DNA of 64,000 nucleotides from Chromatiales bacterium (GTDB lineage Bacteria; Pseudomonadota; Gammaproteobacteria; UBA6429; Thiohalophilaceae), in NCBI GenBank assembly GCA_026984045.1, contig JALSSV010000098.1:46098-110097 (forward strand), given 5' to 3'. The notes under the pieces are model-generated. The model was not told the origin of the DNA. It made no database searches and saw only the letters and a program-made list of their open reading frames with translations. The translations under genes and the position numbers were made by a program. The first letter of the stretch is position 1, and the number at the start of each line of letters is the position of its first letter. Of the stretch, positions 1 through 7,927 are shown in pieces.

Positions 1-63
1 AAGGAGCTGACCCTGGTGCGCACCCCCGAGGGCTGGCGGATCCGGGCGGAGCGGAGCCTGTAG
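1..63 (+). CDS. 3' end of an unidentified protein (partial)
   Basis: Only the last 20 codons are inside the window, ending in TAG at 61-63. The peptide ends ...LVRTPEGWRIRAERSL. It resembles the end of the next gene (...LKRINGRWKIWYEGR), a beta-strand ending typical of NTF2/SnoaL-like domains, so the upstream gene may carry the same C-terminal domain. The next start codon follows after one base, so the two genes are probably co-transcribed. Function cannot be assigned from this fragment. Confidence 0.6.
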   Translation, partial: KELTLVRTPEGWRIRAERSL

Positions 64-64
64 G

Positions 65-1372
65 ATGCGTTGGCTGTTCCTGGCATGCTGCGCGCTGCTC
101 GTGGCCGGGCCGGTCCTGGCCGACGAGACGCCGCTGCGTCTGGCGCGACTCGAGGCGGGCGCGCCGATTGCGCCGACCTCCGACAATGCCCGCATCGAGG
201 CGGTGCTGGCCCGCCTGACGGACCGCCTCAGCCGCCAGCCGAGCGATCCGGAAGCACGGCTGGTGCACAGCGTGCTGCGCTTTCGCAACGGCGACCGGCA
301 GGGCGCCCTGGCCGAACTCGACCGGCTGGTGCAGGATGAGCCCGGCTTCAACCTCGCCTGGCTGGTGCGCGGGGATCTGCGCCTGGCCGCGTTGGAACCG
401 GTGTCTGGCGTGGGGCACAGCCCCCTCAGCCGCCTGTTCCTGGCCCCCGAGCAGCGTGAGCGCCTGGAACGCCTGCGGGAGGAGGCTCGCCTGCGCCTGG
501 CCGGGATCGGCTTCGACGGCTGGCGCGGACGGCTGCCCGACGCCATCCTCGCCCTCGGCGAGTCGGTGGATAACGCCCTGCTGGTGGACAAGCGCCTGCA
601 CCGCCTGTTCGTCTACGGCCGCGACGCCGACGGCCGTCTGCGGAGGCAGGCCGACTACTACGTGAGTACCGGCAAGCTCGACGGCGACAAGCGCAAGGTC
701 GGCGATCTGCGCACGCCCGAGGGCGTCTATTTCATCACCTCCCACATCCCCTCCGAGAAACTGCCGGACAAGTACGGGATCGGCGCCTTTCCCGTGAACT
801 ACCCCAACGAACTGGATCGGCGGCTGGGCAAGACCGGCTACGGGATCTGGCTGCACGGCACCGAGAGCCGCTACTACAGCCGCCCGCCCCGTGACAGCGA
901 AGGCTGCATGGTGCTCACCAATCGCGACCTGCAGCGCCTGCAGGGGGAACTGGCGCCGGGCCAGACGCCGGTGGTGATCAGCCCCGGCGTGGACTGGCTG
1001 ACGCCGGCCGAATGGCGCACCCGGCGGCAGGAACTGTTCGCCGCCATCGACGCCTGGCGGCGGGACTGGGAAAGCCTGAACCTCGAGCGTTACCTCGCCC
1101 ACTATGCCGAGGATTTCTGGGCCCCCGGCTTCGACCTCGCCGGCTGGCAACGGCGCAAGCGCCAGGTATTCGCCGGCAAGACCTTCCAGACGATCCGCAT
1201 CGAGGATCTCACCCTGCTCGCCTACCCCCGCCGCAACCCCGATGCCCCGGCGGTCGTCGTCGCCCGCTTCACCCAGGACTACCGCTCCAACAACTACCAG
1301 AGCCGCGTGCGCAAGCGCCTCTATCTCAAGCGCATCAATGGCCGCTGGAAGATCTGGTACGAGGGGCGTTGA
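65..1372 (+). CDS. L,D-transpeptidase (YkuD) with C-terminal NTF2-like domain
   Basis: 435 aa secreted or periplasmic enzyme. YkuD domains cross-link peptidoglycan or attach proteins to it through a catalytic cysteine. A signal peptide covers about residues 1-19 (ends PVLA). Residues 40-110 look like a helical TPR-type region. The YkuD core spans about 170-300 with the motif HGT (His264) followed by SEGC (Cys281). A C-terminal segment from about 310 looks like a SnoaL/NTF2 fold and ends GRWKIWYEGR. A GGAG at 53-56, eight bases before ATG, supports the start. It lies one base after the upstream gene, whose end is similar, so this may be a pair of related envelope proteins. The substrate is inferred from the family only. 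Confidence 0.85.
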   Translation: MRWLFLACCALLVAGPVLADETPLRLARLEAGAPIAPTSDNARIEAVLARLTDRLSRQPSDPEARLVHSVLRFRNGDRQGALAELDRLVQDEPGFNLAWLVRGDLRLAALEPVSGVGHSPLSRLFLAPEQRERLERLREEARLRLAGIGFDGWRGRLPDAILALGESVDNALLVDKRLHRLFVYGRDADGRLRRQADYYVSTGKLDGDKRKVGDLRTPEGVYFITSHIPSEKLPDKYGIGAFPVNYPNELDRRLGKTGYGIWLHGTESRYYSRPPRDSEGCMVLTNRDLQRLQGELAPGQTPVVISPGVDWLTPAEWRTRRQELFAAIDAWRRDWESLNLERYLAHYAEDFWAPGFDLAGWQRRKRQVFAGKTFQTIRIEDLTLLAYPRRNPDAPAVVVARFTQDYRSNNYQSRVRKRLYLKRINGRWKIWYEGR

Positions 1373-1381
1373 GGCGCACAG

Positions 1382-1417
1382 GAAAAATCCAGCGCAAAGG
1401 CGCAGCGCACGCAAAGC
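1382..1417 (+). repeat. Family C post-stop repeat, copy 1
   Basis: Begins GAAAAATCCAGCGCAAAGGC, nine bases after the stop of the L,D-transpeptidase gene. The same element follows three other genes in this window (16472, 20745 minus, 20220 minus), always in the direction of the upstream gene. The rest of 1418-1576 holds no gene that I can see. A partial partner rich in CCTCCGTG lies near 1525. Confidence 0.7.
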
Positions 1418-1576
1418 AGGAACCGGTTTGTTCGTGGGTCGGCCTTCAAGCTGACAAGGGCCGCCATCACTTGCCGGCAACCCCTTCCCGAATTGCCCCC
1501 GGCGGGCGCGCTCTGGGCGACCCCGTTTCCTCCGTGAACGCCGTGTTTCTTGTCGGCCCGCTTGTGGCCGGTACGG

Positions 1577-2347
1577 TCAATACCGGATGGCGTACCAGGC
1601 CAGCCCCAGCACCTCGTGAAGAAAGAGGGCGCTGGTCTGGAAGGCATGGCGGCTGGGCAACAGGCGCAGGAGAAGGGGTTCCTCGTGGTCGAGGGCGTGG
1701 CGGTAGCCGGTGGGGGCGGGGATGACGGTGAAGCCGGCCTGCTCGAAGGCGCGCCGGCTGCGGGGCATGTGCCAGGCGTGGGTGACGAGGTAGATCCGCG
1801 TGTGGCCCGCGGCGGACAGAAGGCGGTAACTGTTGATGGCGTTCTCCTGGCTGTTGCGGGATTCGCCCTCCACCCAGCGCACGGGCACGTGAAAATCGTT
1901 CTCCAGCGTCTCGCGCAGCAGTTCGGCCTCGGCGGGGCGCGCGCCGCCGAAGACCTTCCCGCCGGTGACCAGGATCGGCAGCCGGGTCTGGCGATGCAGG
2001 AAGGCGGCATAGCGGGCCCGTTCCAGGGTCCAGCGGCTGACCACGTCGCGTCCGCCGTATTCGGGCGCGGCCGGGGTGCGCCCGCCGCACATCACCACGA
2101 TGGCCCCGGCCCGGGGCGGGCGCAGATCGGCCGCGGTCAGCGCCGGCGCGGTTTCCAGCAGGCCGATGGCGAAGTCGGCCACCAGCGGGGTGCTGGCCAG
2201 CCACAGCAGGGCGAACCCGGCGAAGGCCAGGAACCGACCGGCGAGATCGTGGCGCCGCGCCAGCAGCCAGCCACCGAGCAGCAGCACGATGATCAGTCCC
2301 GGCGGCAGCAGCAGGGTGGCGATCAGCTTGGTGAGAGTGATGTCCAT
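1577..2347 (-). CDS. ElyC/SanA/YdcF family membrane protein (DUF218)
   Basis: 256 aa. Two N-terminal membrane segments (about residues 8-28 and 36-52) precede a DUF218 domain, with AIVVMCGG at its start, LVTGG in the middle and a THAWHMPR motif. This arrangement and length match ElyC-type proteins, which affect envelope polysaccharide metabolism in E. coli. DUF218 proteins are thought to bind nucleotides or cofactors, but no reaction is firmly known. It converges with the L,D-transpeptidase gene and ends about 200 bases from it. The sequence just upstream of its ATG is a family B repeat and then a REP pair. Exact biological role is inference. Confidence 0.8.
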   Translation of the reverse strand: MDITLTKLIATLLLPPGLIIVLLLGGWLLARRHDLAGRFLAFAGFALLWLASTPLVADFAIGLLETAPALTAADLRPPRAGAIVVMCGGRTPAAPEYGGRDVVSRWTLERARYAAFLHRQTRLPILVTGGKVFGGARPAEAELLRETLENDFHVPVRWVEGESRNSQENAINSYRLLSAAGHTRIYLVTHAWHMPRSRRAFEQAGFTVIPAPTGYRHALDHEEPLLLRLLPSRHAFQTSALFLHEVLGLAWYAIRY

Positions 2348-2375
2348 GGCAGATTCAGGGACGAGTGGCGAGGAT

Positions 2376-2458
2376 CGTAGGCCGGCTCAAGCGCAGCGGA
2401 GCCGGCATGGACGGGGTCGCGGTGTTCGCCGGCTCCGCTGCGCTTGAGCCGGCCTACG
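2376..2458. repeat. REP pair (REPIN) with perfect 31-bp arms
   Basis: The left arm 2376-2406 begins CGTAGGCCGGCTC and ends GAGCCGGC. The right arm 2428-2458 is its exact reverse complement, with a 21-nt spacer. Each arm is a REP-type unit: a GTAG head followed by an 8-bp stem (GCCGGCTC / GAGCCGGC). Two inverted units with outward GTAG heads is the classical REPIN arrangement. A single further copy is at 7897-7927. It sits between the divergent-side start of the YdcF-like gene and the 3' end of lipA. Confidence 0.85.
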
Positions 2459-2494
2459 CGGGGGCATTGCTCCGTGTTCCCTTCCACCGCGGTT

Positions 2495-3463
2495 TCAGCT
2501 CACCCGCTCCCCCGCGGCCTGCAGATCGGCATGGTAGGAGGAGCGGACCATGGGGCCGCTGGCCACGTTGTCGAAGCCCAGTTCGTAGCCGATCCGTTCC
2601 AGCTCGGCGAAGGCCTCGGGGGTGACGTAGCGGCGCACCGGCAGGTGATGGCGGCTCGGCTGCAGGTACTGGCCGAGGGTGAGCATGTTGCAGCCGTGGG
2701 CGCGCAGATCGCGCATCACTTCGATCACTTCCTCGTCGGTCTCGCCGAGGCCGAGCATCAGGCCCGACTTGGTGGGCACGTCCGGATGCCGTTCGCCGAA
2801 GCGGCGCAGCAGGGCCAGCGAGCCGGCGTAGTCGGCGCCGGGGCGCGAGGCCCGGTAGAGCCGGGGCACCGTTTCCAGGTTGTGGTTGAACACGTCCGGC
2901 GGCGTCTCGGCGAGGATGTCCAGCGCCCGGTCCACGCGGCCCCGGAAGTCGGGCACCAGGATCTCGATGCCGGTGTCGGGGCTGGTTTCGCGCACGGCGC
3001 GGATGCAGGCGGCGTAATGGGCGGCGCCGCCGTCGCGCAGATCGTCCCGATCCACCGAGGTGATCACCACGTAGCGCAGGCCCATGGCGGCGATGGTCTC
3101 GGCGAGGTTGGCCGGTTCGTTCGGGTCGGGCGGGGCGGGGCGGCCGTGGGCCACGTCGCAGAAGGGGCAGCGGCGGGTGCAGACGTCGCCCAGGATCATG
3201 AAGGTGGCGGTGCCGTGGCGGAAACATTCGCCGATGTTGGGGCAGGCCGCCTCCTCGCAGACGGTGTGCAGGTTGCGCTCGCGCAGGATCCCCTTCAGCC
3301 GCCCCACCTCGGGGTGGTTCGGGGCTTTCGCCCGGATCCAGCGCGGCTTGGGCAGCGGCGTCTCCGGCTGCACGATCTTCACCGGGATGCGCGCGGTCTT
3401 GGAGGCGCCCTTGAGGGGATTGGGCGCGCGGGGGCGGTCGTCAGGCGGAGCGGGTTTCGACAT
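2495..3463 (-). CDS. lipA: Lipoyl synthase
   Basis: 322 aa radical-SAM enzyme that inserts two sulfurs into protein-bound octanoyl groups, completing lipoate on 2-oxoacid dehydrogenases and GcvH. The auxiliary cluster cysteines are C69, C74 and C80 ([12 protein letters not shown]). The radical-SAM cysteines are C95, C99 and C102 (CTRRCPFC). The C-terminal RSSY motif is present. I chose the ATG at 3463 (MSKPAPP), which gives the usual length. A longer reading back to 3496 would only extend into lipB. The gene overlaps the end of lipB by 23 bases, so the two are co-transcribed and probably coupled. Cytoplasmic. Confidence 0.97.
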   Translation of the reverse strand: MSKPAPPDDRPRAPNPLKGASKTARIPVKIVQPETPLPKPRWIRAKAPNHPEVGRLKGILRERNLHTVCEEAACPNIGECFRHGTATFMILGDVCTRRCPFCDVAHGRPAPPDPNEPANLAETIAAMGLRYVVITSVDRDDLRDGGAAHYAACIRAVRETSPDTGIEILVPDFRGRVDRALDILAETPPDVFNHNLETVPRLYRASRPGADYAGSLALLRRFGERHPDVPTKSGLMLGLGETDEEVIEVMRDLRAHGCNMLTLGQYLQPSRHHLPVRRYVTPEAFAELERIGYELGFDNVASGPMVRSSYHADLQAAGERVS

Positions 3464-4124
3464 GGGGCAGGCGATCTTCGGCGGGCAGGGGCGCATTGTA
3501 GCCCAGAAGCGCCTGCAGGTGCGTGGCCAGCGCCTCGCCCAGGGCGGCCGGGTCGGCCGCGATGCCGAGATCCCGGGTGCGGGTCACGGCCATGCCCGGA
3601 TAACCGCAGGGGTTGATGCGCGAGAAGGGCGCCAGGTCCAGGTCCACGTTCAGGGCCAGGCCGTGGTAACTGCGCCCGCGCCGCACCCGCAGGCCGAGGG
3701 CGGCGATCTTGGCCCCGGCCACGTACACGCCCGGAGCGTCCTCGCGGCCCTCGGCGGCGATGCCGTGCGCCGCCAGCAAATCGATGACGGCCTGTTCCAT
3801 GCGCCGCACCAGTTCGCGCACCCCGATCTTCAGCCGGTTCAGATCCAGCAGCGGATAGAGCACGATCTGCCCCGGCCCGTGATAGGTCACCTGCCCGCCC
3901 CGATCCACGTTCACCACCGGAATGTCGCCGGGGGCGAGCAGGTGTTTCGGTTTGGCATTGAGGCCCAGGGTGAACACCGGTGGATGCTCCACCAGCCACA
4001 GCTCGTCGGCGGTGGTCTCGTCCCGCGCTGCGGTGAAGGCCTGCATGGCGCGCCACACCGGCTCATATGCCAGCATGCCCAGCCGCCGAAGCCGGATGAC
4101 CCGTTCCGTCTCGTCCTTCGCCAC
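3441..4124 (-). CDS. lipB: Octanoyl-ACP:protein N-octanoyltransferase
   Basis: 227 aa. Moves octanoate from acyl carrier protein to lipoyl domains, the step before LipA. The catalytic pair is visible: Lys139 in AGAKIAALG and Cys173 in INPCGYPGM. The [12 protein letters not shown] signature is at about 75-86. I chose the GTG at 4124, preceded by GAGGGA at a short spacing. A TTG at 4142 would overlap the cupin stop but lacks a ribosome binding site. The N-terminal codons fall in a stretch similar to the family B intergenic repeat (GAGGGACGCG...), so the exact start is uncertain. Followed by lipA with a 23-base overlap. Confidence 0.95.
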   Translation of the reverse strand: MAKDETERVIRLRRLGMLAYEPVWRAMQAFTAARDETTADELWLVEHPPVFTLGLNAKPKHLLAPGDIPVVNVDRGGQVTYHGPGQIVLYPLLDLNRLKIGVRELVRRMEQAVIDLLAAHGIAAEGREDAPGVYVAGAKIAALGLRVRRGRSYHGLALNVDLDLAPFSRINPCGYPGMAVTRTRDLGIAADPAALGEALATHLQALLGYNAPLPAEDRLPHVETRSA

Positions 4125-4138
4125 GCGTCCCTCGGCCC

Positions 4139-4609
4139 TCAATAGGGGGTGCCGTCCTTGTGCAGGAAGCGCCAGTGGCCGTCGGCGTCCATCTCCGCCA
4201 GCAGATCCTCGTCGGGATAGACGACCCGGTCGCCGCGCGTGCGATCGCCGATTTCCAGATAGACCACCTCACGATCGGAGCGGTTGACCAGTTGCGCGGC
4301 CACCCCCGAGCCGGCCGGCAGGCCATGGCAGTCACCCGGCCCCAGCTCGTGGGGCACGCCGTCGAGCAGCAGGGTGGCGGTGCCCGAAAGGATGTAGACG
4401 ATCTCGTCCTGCTTCGCATGATGATGGGCCAGGGCCGAGACGGCGCCGGGGGCGAGGGTGGTGTGGTTGATGCCGAAGTTCGTCAGGCCGAAGTGATCGC
4501 CCAGCTTGCGCTTGGTGCGCCCGGCGGTGCGCCCGGCGAATTCCGGCGGATAGAGGCTGCCGGAAGAAGGGGTGACCGCCTCGGCGGCGATGGGGGGCTT
4601 CACGGACAT
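4139..4609 (-). CDS. Cupin-domain protein
   Basis: 156 aa small beta-barrel protein. Cupin motif 1 is seen as [23 protein letters not shown] (read in two parts: histidines near 67-69, Glu near 73), and motif 2 as [13 protein letters not shown]. This is the mannose-6-phosphate-isomerase/quercetinase-like cupin pattern with metal-binding histidines. No substrate can be named. It sits between ybeD and lipB in the lipoate cluster, where E. coli has no such gene, so it may be an accessory of this operon or only a passenger. Confidence 0.75.
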   Translation of the reverse strand: MSVKPPIAAEAVTPSSGSLYPPEFAGRTAGRTKRKLGDHFGLTNFGINHTTLAPGAVSALAHHHAKQDEIVYILSGTATLLLDGVPHELGPGDCHGLPAGSGVAAQLVNRSDREVVYLEIGDRTRGDRVVYPDEDLLAEMDADGHWRFLHKDGTPY

Positions 4610-4622
4610 GGCGGTCTCCTTT

Positions 4623-4904
4623 TCAGAGCGTCATCACCACGCTTTCGTGGGCGTTCAGTGCCAGGTAGATGGCGTCGAGCTGTTCGCGGCTGGTGGCGTT
4701 GACGGTGAGGGTGATGGCCTGGTAGTTGCCCTTGTCGCTGGCGCGGGTGCGCACGTCCTCCTCGGCGAGATCGGGCGCGTGTTCGCGCACCAGGGCCACG
4801 ATCTCGGCTTCGAGATCGGCGTGGGCGCGGCCCATCACCTTGATGGGGAAGCGGCAGGGAAATTCGAGCAGGGACGGGTCGGTCATGTCTTGCGGTTTGT
4901 CCAT
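4623..4904 (-). CDS. ybeD: YbeD/DUF493 family protein
   Basis: 93 aa, or 87 aa if translation starts at 4886 (MTDPSLLEF). The ferredoxin-like DUF493 pattern is visible: LLEFPCRFPIKVMG, a helix with DLEAEIVALV, then SDKGNYQAITLTVNA and a final strand with SVVMTL. In E. coli ybeD also lies between dacA and lipB, so position supports the call. The biochemical role is unknown; ligand binding or regulation of lipoate metabolism has been suggested for the family. No ribosome binding site clearly decides between the two starts. Confidence 0.85.
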   Translation of the reverse strand: MDKPQDMTDPSLLEFPCRFPIKVMGRAHADLEAEIVALVREHAPDLAEEDVRTRASDKGNYQAITLTVNATSREQLDAIYLALNAHESVVMTL

Positions 4905-4935
4905 CCTGCATTGATGGTGGCCGGGAACCGCGGAT

Positions 4936-5802
4936 TCAAGCACCGCGCCGCAGATCCTCCACGAAGCGCCGGTAGTGGCCGATCATCGTGTGCCAGCGCG
5001 GCCCGGGCCGTCCTTCGCCCACGGCGAGATCGTCCAGGCGGGTGACCGGCAGGATTTCCCGGGTCGAGCTGGTGAGCCAGATCTCCTGCGCGCGGCGCAG
5101 TTCGACTTCGGGGATCGGCCGTTCCTCGCATTCCAGGGCGTGTTCCATGGCCAGTTCCACCACCAGATCGCGGGTGATGCCGGGCAGCAGGCAGTCGCCC
5201 TTGGGCGGGGTGACGATGACCCCCTCGCTGACGATGAAGACGTTGCTGGCCGCGCCTTCGGTCACCTCGCTCTGGCGCAGCAGGATGGCCTCGGCGGCGC
5301 CCTGTTCGACGGCCTGCTGGCGCAGCAGGATGTTGGGCAGCAGGGAGATGCTCTTGATGTGACAGTATTCCCAGCGGATGTCGTTCAGGGTGACGGCGGT
5401 CACGCCCTCGCGCAGATCGGCCTCGGGCACCGGCCGGAAGGGATTGCTCATCAGGAACACGGTGGGCCGGCCGCCCTCGGGAAAGCGGTGATCCCGGGGC
5501 GCGATGCCGCGGGTCACCTGCAGGTAGACGGACTGATCGCCGCCGCCGTTGCGTTCGATCAGCTCGGCGATCAGGCCCTGCCATTCCTCTTCGGTGTGCG
5601 GATCGGCGATGCGCACCGCGGCCAGGCTGTTGGCCAGGCGCTGCAGATGATGGGCGAGCCGGAAGGGCTTGCCGGCGTAGACCGGGATCACCTCGTACAC
5701 GCCGTCGCCGAAGATGAAGCCCCGGTCCAGCACCGGCACGCAGGCCTCGGCCAGCGGCAGGAAGCGGCCGTTGAGCCAGGCGATGGACAGGGGCTCGGCC
5801 AT
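4936..5802 (-). CDS. dat: D-amino-acid (D-alanine) transaminase, fold type IV PLP enzyme
   Basis: 288 aa. Interconverts D-alanine and 2-oxoglutarate with pyruvate and D-glutamate, using PLP. The PLP lysine is probably Lys150 in YCHIKSISLLPN. The N-terminal NGRFLPLAEA and FGDGVYEV are typical of the D-AAT/branched-chain aminotransferase class, and GVIVTPP lies near the C-terminal substrate loop. The ATG overlaps the dacA stop by one base (TAATG), so it is translationally coupled to dacA. Location in a peptidoglycan cluster fits supply or recycling of D-Ala and D-Glu. A branched-chain or aminodeoxychorismate lyase role is less likely given HIKSISLLPN. Confidence 0.85.
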   Translation of the reverse strand: MAEPLSIAWLNGRFLPLAEACVPVLDRGFIFGDGVYEVIPVYAGKPFRLAHHLQRLANSLAAVRIADPHTEEEWQGLIAELIERNGGGDQSVYLQVTRGIAPRDHRFPEGGRPTVFLMSNPFRPVPEADLREGVTAVTLNDIRWEYCHIKSISLLPNILLRQQAVEQGAAEAILLRQSEVTEGAASNVFIVSEGVIVTPPKGDCLLPGITRDLVVELAMEHALECEERPIPEVELRRAQEIWLTSSTREILPVTRLDDLAVGEGRPGPRWHTMIGHYRRFVEDLRRGA

Positions 5803-6944
5803 TACTCGAACAGCAGCAGGGCGCTGTCCACCAGCATGCGCCACAGCCCGCCTTCCGGCACGTCTTCCAGGGCGACCAGCGGTTTTTTGGCGATGACCCT
5901 GTCGCCCAGCCGGATGACCACCTCGCCGTGGGGCTCGCCCTTGCGCGCCGGGGCCATCAGTTGGGTGTCCACGCTCATGCTGGCCTTGACCTGCTTGCGC
6001 TGGCCGCGGGGAATGGTGATCCACAGATCTTCGGCCAGACCCAGGGGCAGCATCTCCTTCTCGCCCTTCCAGATCCGCATCTCGGTCAGGGGTTCGTCGG
6101 CCCGGTGCAGGAGGAAGGTTTCATAGAAGCGGAAACCGTAGTTGAGCAGCTTGCGGCTGGCGGTGGCCCGGGCCTTGTCGGAGGCGGTGCCGAGCACCAC
6201 CGAGATCAGGCGCATGGCGTTCTGTTTTGCCGAGGCCACCAGGCAATAGCCGGCCGATTCGGTGTGGCCGGTCTTGATGCCGTCCACCCGTTCGTCGATC
6301 CACAACAGGCGGTTGCGGTTGAACTGGCGGATGTTGTTCCAGGTGTATTCCTTCTCCTTGTACAAGCCGTAATGTTCGGGAAAGTCGCGGATCAGGGCCG
6401 CGGCCAGGCGGGCCAGATCCCGGGCGGTGGTGTAGTGATCGGGATGCGGCCAGCCGGTGGCGTTGGCGAAATGGGTGTGAGTCATGCCCAGGCGCCGGGC
6501 GTACAGGTTCATGAGATCCACGAAGGCGTCTTCGCTGCCGGCCACGTGTTCGGCCAGGGCCACGCTGGCGTCGTTGCCCGACTGGATCACCATGCCCTTG
6601 AGCAGTTCGTGCAGGGGCACGCGCTTGCCCACCTCGATGAACATCTTCGAGCCCTGCATGCGCCAGGCCTTCTCGCTCACCGGCACTTCGTCGTCCTCGC
6701 CGACGGTGCCCTTCTCGATTTCGCTGAGCACCACGTAGGCGGTCATCATCTTGGTCAGGCTGGCCGGTTCCACGCGCTCGTCGGCATTGCGCTCGGCCAG
6801 CACCTGGCCGGAATGGTAGTCGGTGAGCAGCCAGGCCTTGGCCGCGAGGGCCGGCGGCTTGGGCACGAGCCCCGGGGCGGCGGTGGCCAGGGCGGGCAGC
6901 AAGAGCAGGAAGAGAAGCGGCGGGAACAGTCGGGCGATTTTCAT
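5802..6944 (-). CDS. dacA: D-alanyl-D-alanine carboxypeptidase (PBP5/6 type)
   Basis: 380 aa periplasmic enzyme that trims the terminal D-Ala of peptidoglycan stem peptides. It has a signal peptide (about 1-22) and the three penicillin-binding motifs: SLTK (Ser62, Lys65), SGN (Ser122 to Asn124) and KTGHT near 225. The C-terminal beta domain and final amphipathic segment (GGLWRMLVDSALLLF) fit peripheral membrane anchoring, as in PBP5. It is downstream of rlpA and followed by the D-amino-acid transaminase with a one-base overlap. Confidence 0.95.
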   Translation of the reverse strand: MKIARLFPPLLFLLLLPALATAAPGLVPKPPALAAKAWLLTDYHSGQVLAERNADERVEPASLTKMMTAYVVLSEIEKGTVGEDDEVPVSEKAWRMQGSKMFIEVGKRVPLHELLKGMVIQSGNDASVALAEHVAGSEDAFVDLMNLYARRLGMTHTHFANATGWPHPDHYTTARDLARLAAALIRDFPEHYGLYKEKEYTWNNIRQFNRNRLLWIDERVDGIKTGHTESAGYCLVASAKQNAMRLISVVLGTASDKARATASRKLLNYGFRFYETFLLHRADEPLTEMRIWKGEKEMLPLGLAEDLWITIPRGQRKQVKASMSVDTQLMAPARKGEPHGEVVIRLGDRVIAKKPLVALEDVPEGGLWRMLVDSALLLFE

Positions 6945-6990
6945 GGGGCTATTGTAACCGCTGGTTCGCGAAAAAGTCTGCCGGCGGTCG

Positions 6991-7019
6991 CAAAAAAGGG
7001 GAAGGCGCGCGGCGCCTTC
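6991..7019 (-). terminator. Rho-independent terminator after rlpA
   Basis: On the minus strand GAAGGCGC, a 3-nt loop and GCGCCTTC form a perfect 8-bp stem. CCC and a run of six T follow. It lies 18 bases after the rlpA stop, so rlpA and dacA may be partly uncoupled transcriptionally. Confidence 0.75.
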
Positions 7020-7037
7020 GCCGCGACAGGACGCGAT

Positions 7038-7844
7038 TCAATCGATCACCACCTGCGGCGCGTCGAAGCCCTGGCGGATCAGGCGCTCGGCCAGGCGGTC
7101 GGCTTCCTCGACGCTGTTCAGTGGGCCGATGCGCACGCGGTAGAAGGGGCTGCGCTTGTGCCCGGCGCGCTGAATGTGAATCGGGCCGATGCCGGCCAGG
7201 CGCCGGCGCAGGTTTTCCGCGTTGGTGCGGCTGCTGAAGGCGCCGACCTGCAGATAGAGACCGTAGCGCACGGAGACGGGATGATCTGCGGCATCGGGAG
7301 GGGAGGGGGCGCGGTGCCAGCTGCGGGGATCGATGGCGCGCACTTCCACCAGCCCGGTGCCGGTCTCCACGATGCCGAGTTTCTTCGCCGCGGCCCAGGA
7401 GAGATCGATCAGGCGGTTGGGATGAAAGGGCCCGCGATCGTTGACCCGCACCACCACCTTGCGGCCGTTGCGCAGGTTGGTCACCTCCACGTAGGTGGGC
7501 AGGGGCAGGCGGGTGTGGGCGGCGGTCATGCCGTACATGTCGTAGGTTTCGCCGCTGGAGGTGCGGTGGCCGTGGAACTTGCGGCCGTACCAGGAGGCGA
7601 TGCCCCGTTCCACGTAGCCGCTGGCATCGTCCATCACCCGGTAGGTGCGGCCGTTGACCGTATAGCGTCTGGGGTTGCCGTAACGGCTGTGCGGTTCGAC
7701 GCGGGGCACCGCGTCGGGGATGCGGCTCACGTCGCGGGCGGTCGGCGGCGCGCTGTCGTGTCGCTGGCTGTAACGCGCGCCCGCGCAGGCGGCGAGACTC
7801 GCGACGCAAAGCAGCAGGGCGAGACGGTGAACGGCCGTTGACAT
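7038..7844 (-). CDS. rlpA: RlpA family septal-ring lytic transglycosylase, SPOR lipoprotein
   Basis: 268 aa. The lipobox LAAC near residue 20 marks an outer-membrane lipoprotein. A double-psi beta-barrel RlpA domain follows (GIASWYGRKFHG, then SGETYDMYGMTAAH and VVVRVNDRGPF with the catalytic Asp), and a C-terminal SPOR domain (about 195-268: YLQVGAFSS...NAENLRRRL). RlpA cleaves denuded glycan strands at the septum. I chose the ATG at 7844 rather than the GTG at 7859 because the signal peptide starts there. It follows mltB and precedes dacA, as in E. coli. Confidence 0.93.
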   Translation of the reverse strand: MSTAVHRLALLLCVASLAACAGARYSQRHDSAPPTARDVSRIPDAVPRVEPHSRYGNPRRYTVNGRTYRVMDDASGYVERGIASWYGRKFHGHRTSSGETYDMYGMTAAHTRLPLPTYVEVTNLRNGRKVVVRVNDRGPFHPNRLIDLSWAAAKKLGIVETGTGLVEVRAIDPRSWHRAPSPPDAADHPVSVRYGLYLQVGAFSSRTNAENLRRRLAGIGPIHIQRAGHKRSPFYRVRIGPLNSVEEADRLAERLIRQGFDAPQVVID

Positions 7845-7896
7845 GAAGACGGTGGACACGATGAATCGGATACTCCGTAATGGCTGCGGCTGAAAC

Positions 7897-7927
7897 GGCG
7901 GCTCCGCTGCGCTTGAGCCGGCCTACG
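7897..7927 (-). repeat. Single REP unit overlapping the mltB stop codon
   Basis: Matches one arm of the REP pair at 2376-2458 with one mismatch (positions 7900-7927 identical). On the minus strand it reads GTAG then GCCGGCTC...GAGCC. The TAG of the GTAG head (7925-7923) is the stop codon of mltB. Confidence 0.85.

Noticed and set aside
4140..4142. TTG start for lipB overlapping the cupin stop
   Set aside because: No ribosome binding site, whereas the GTG at 4124 has GAGGGA upstream and fits the family length.
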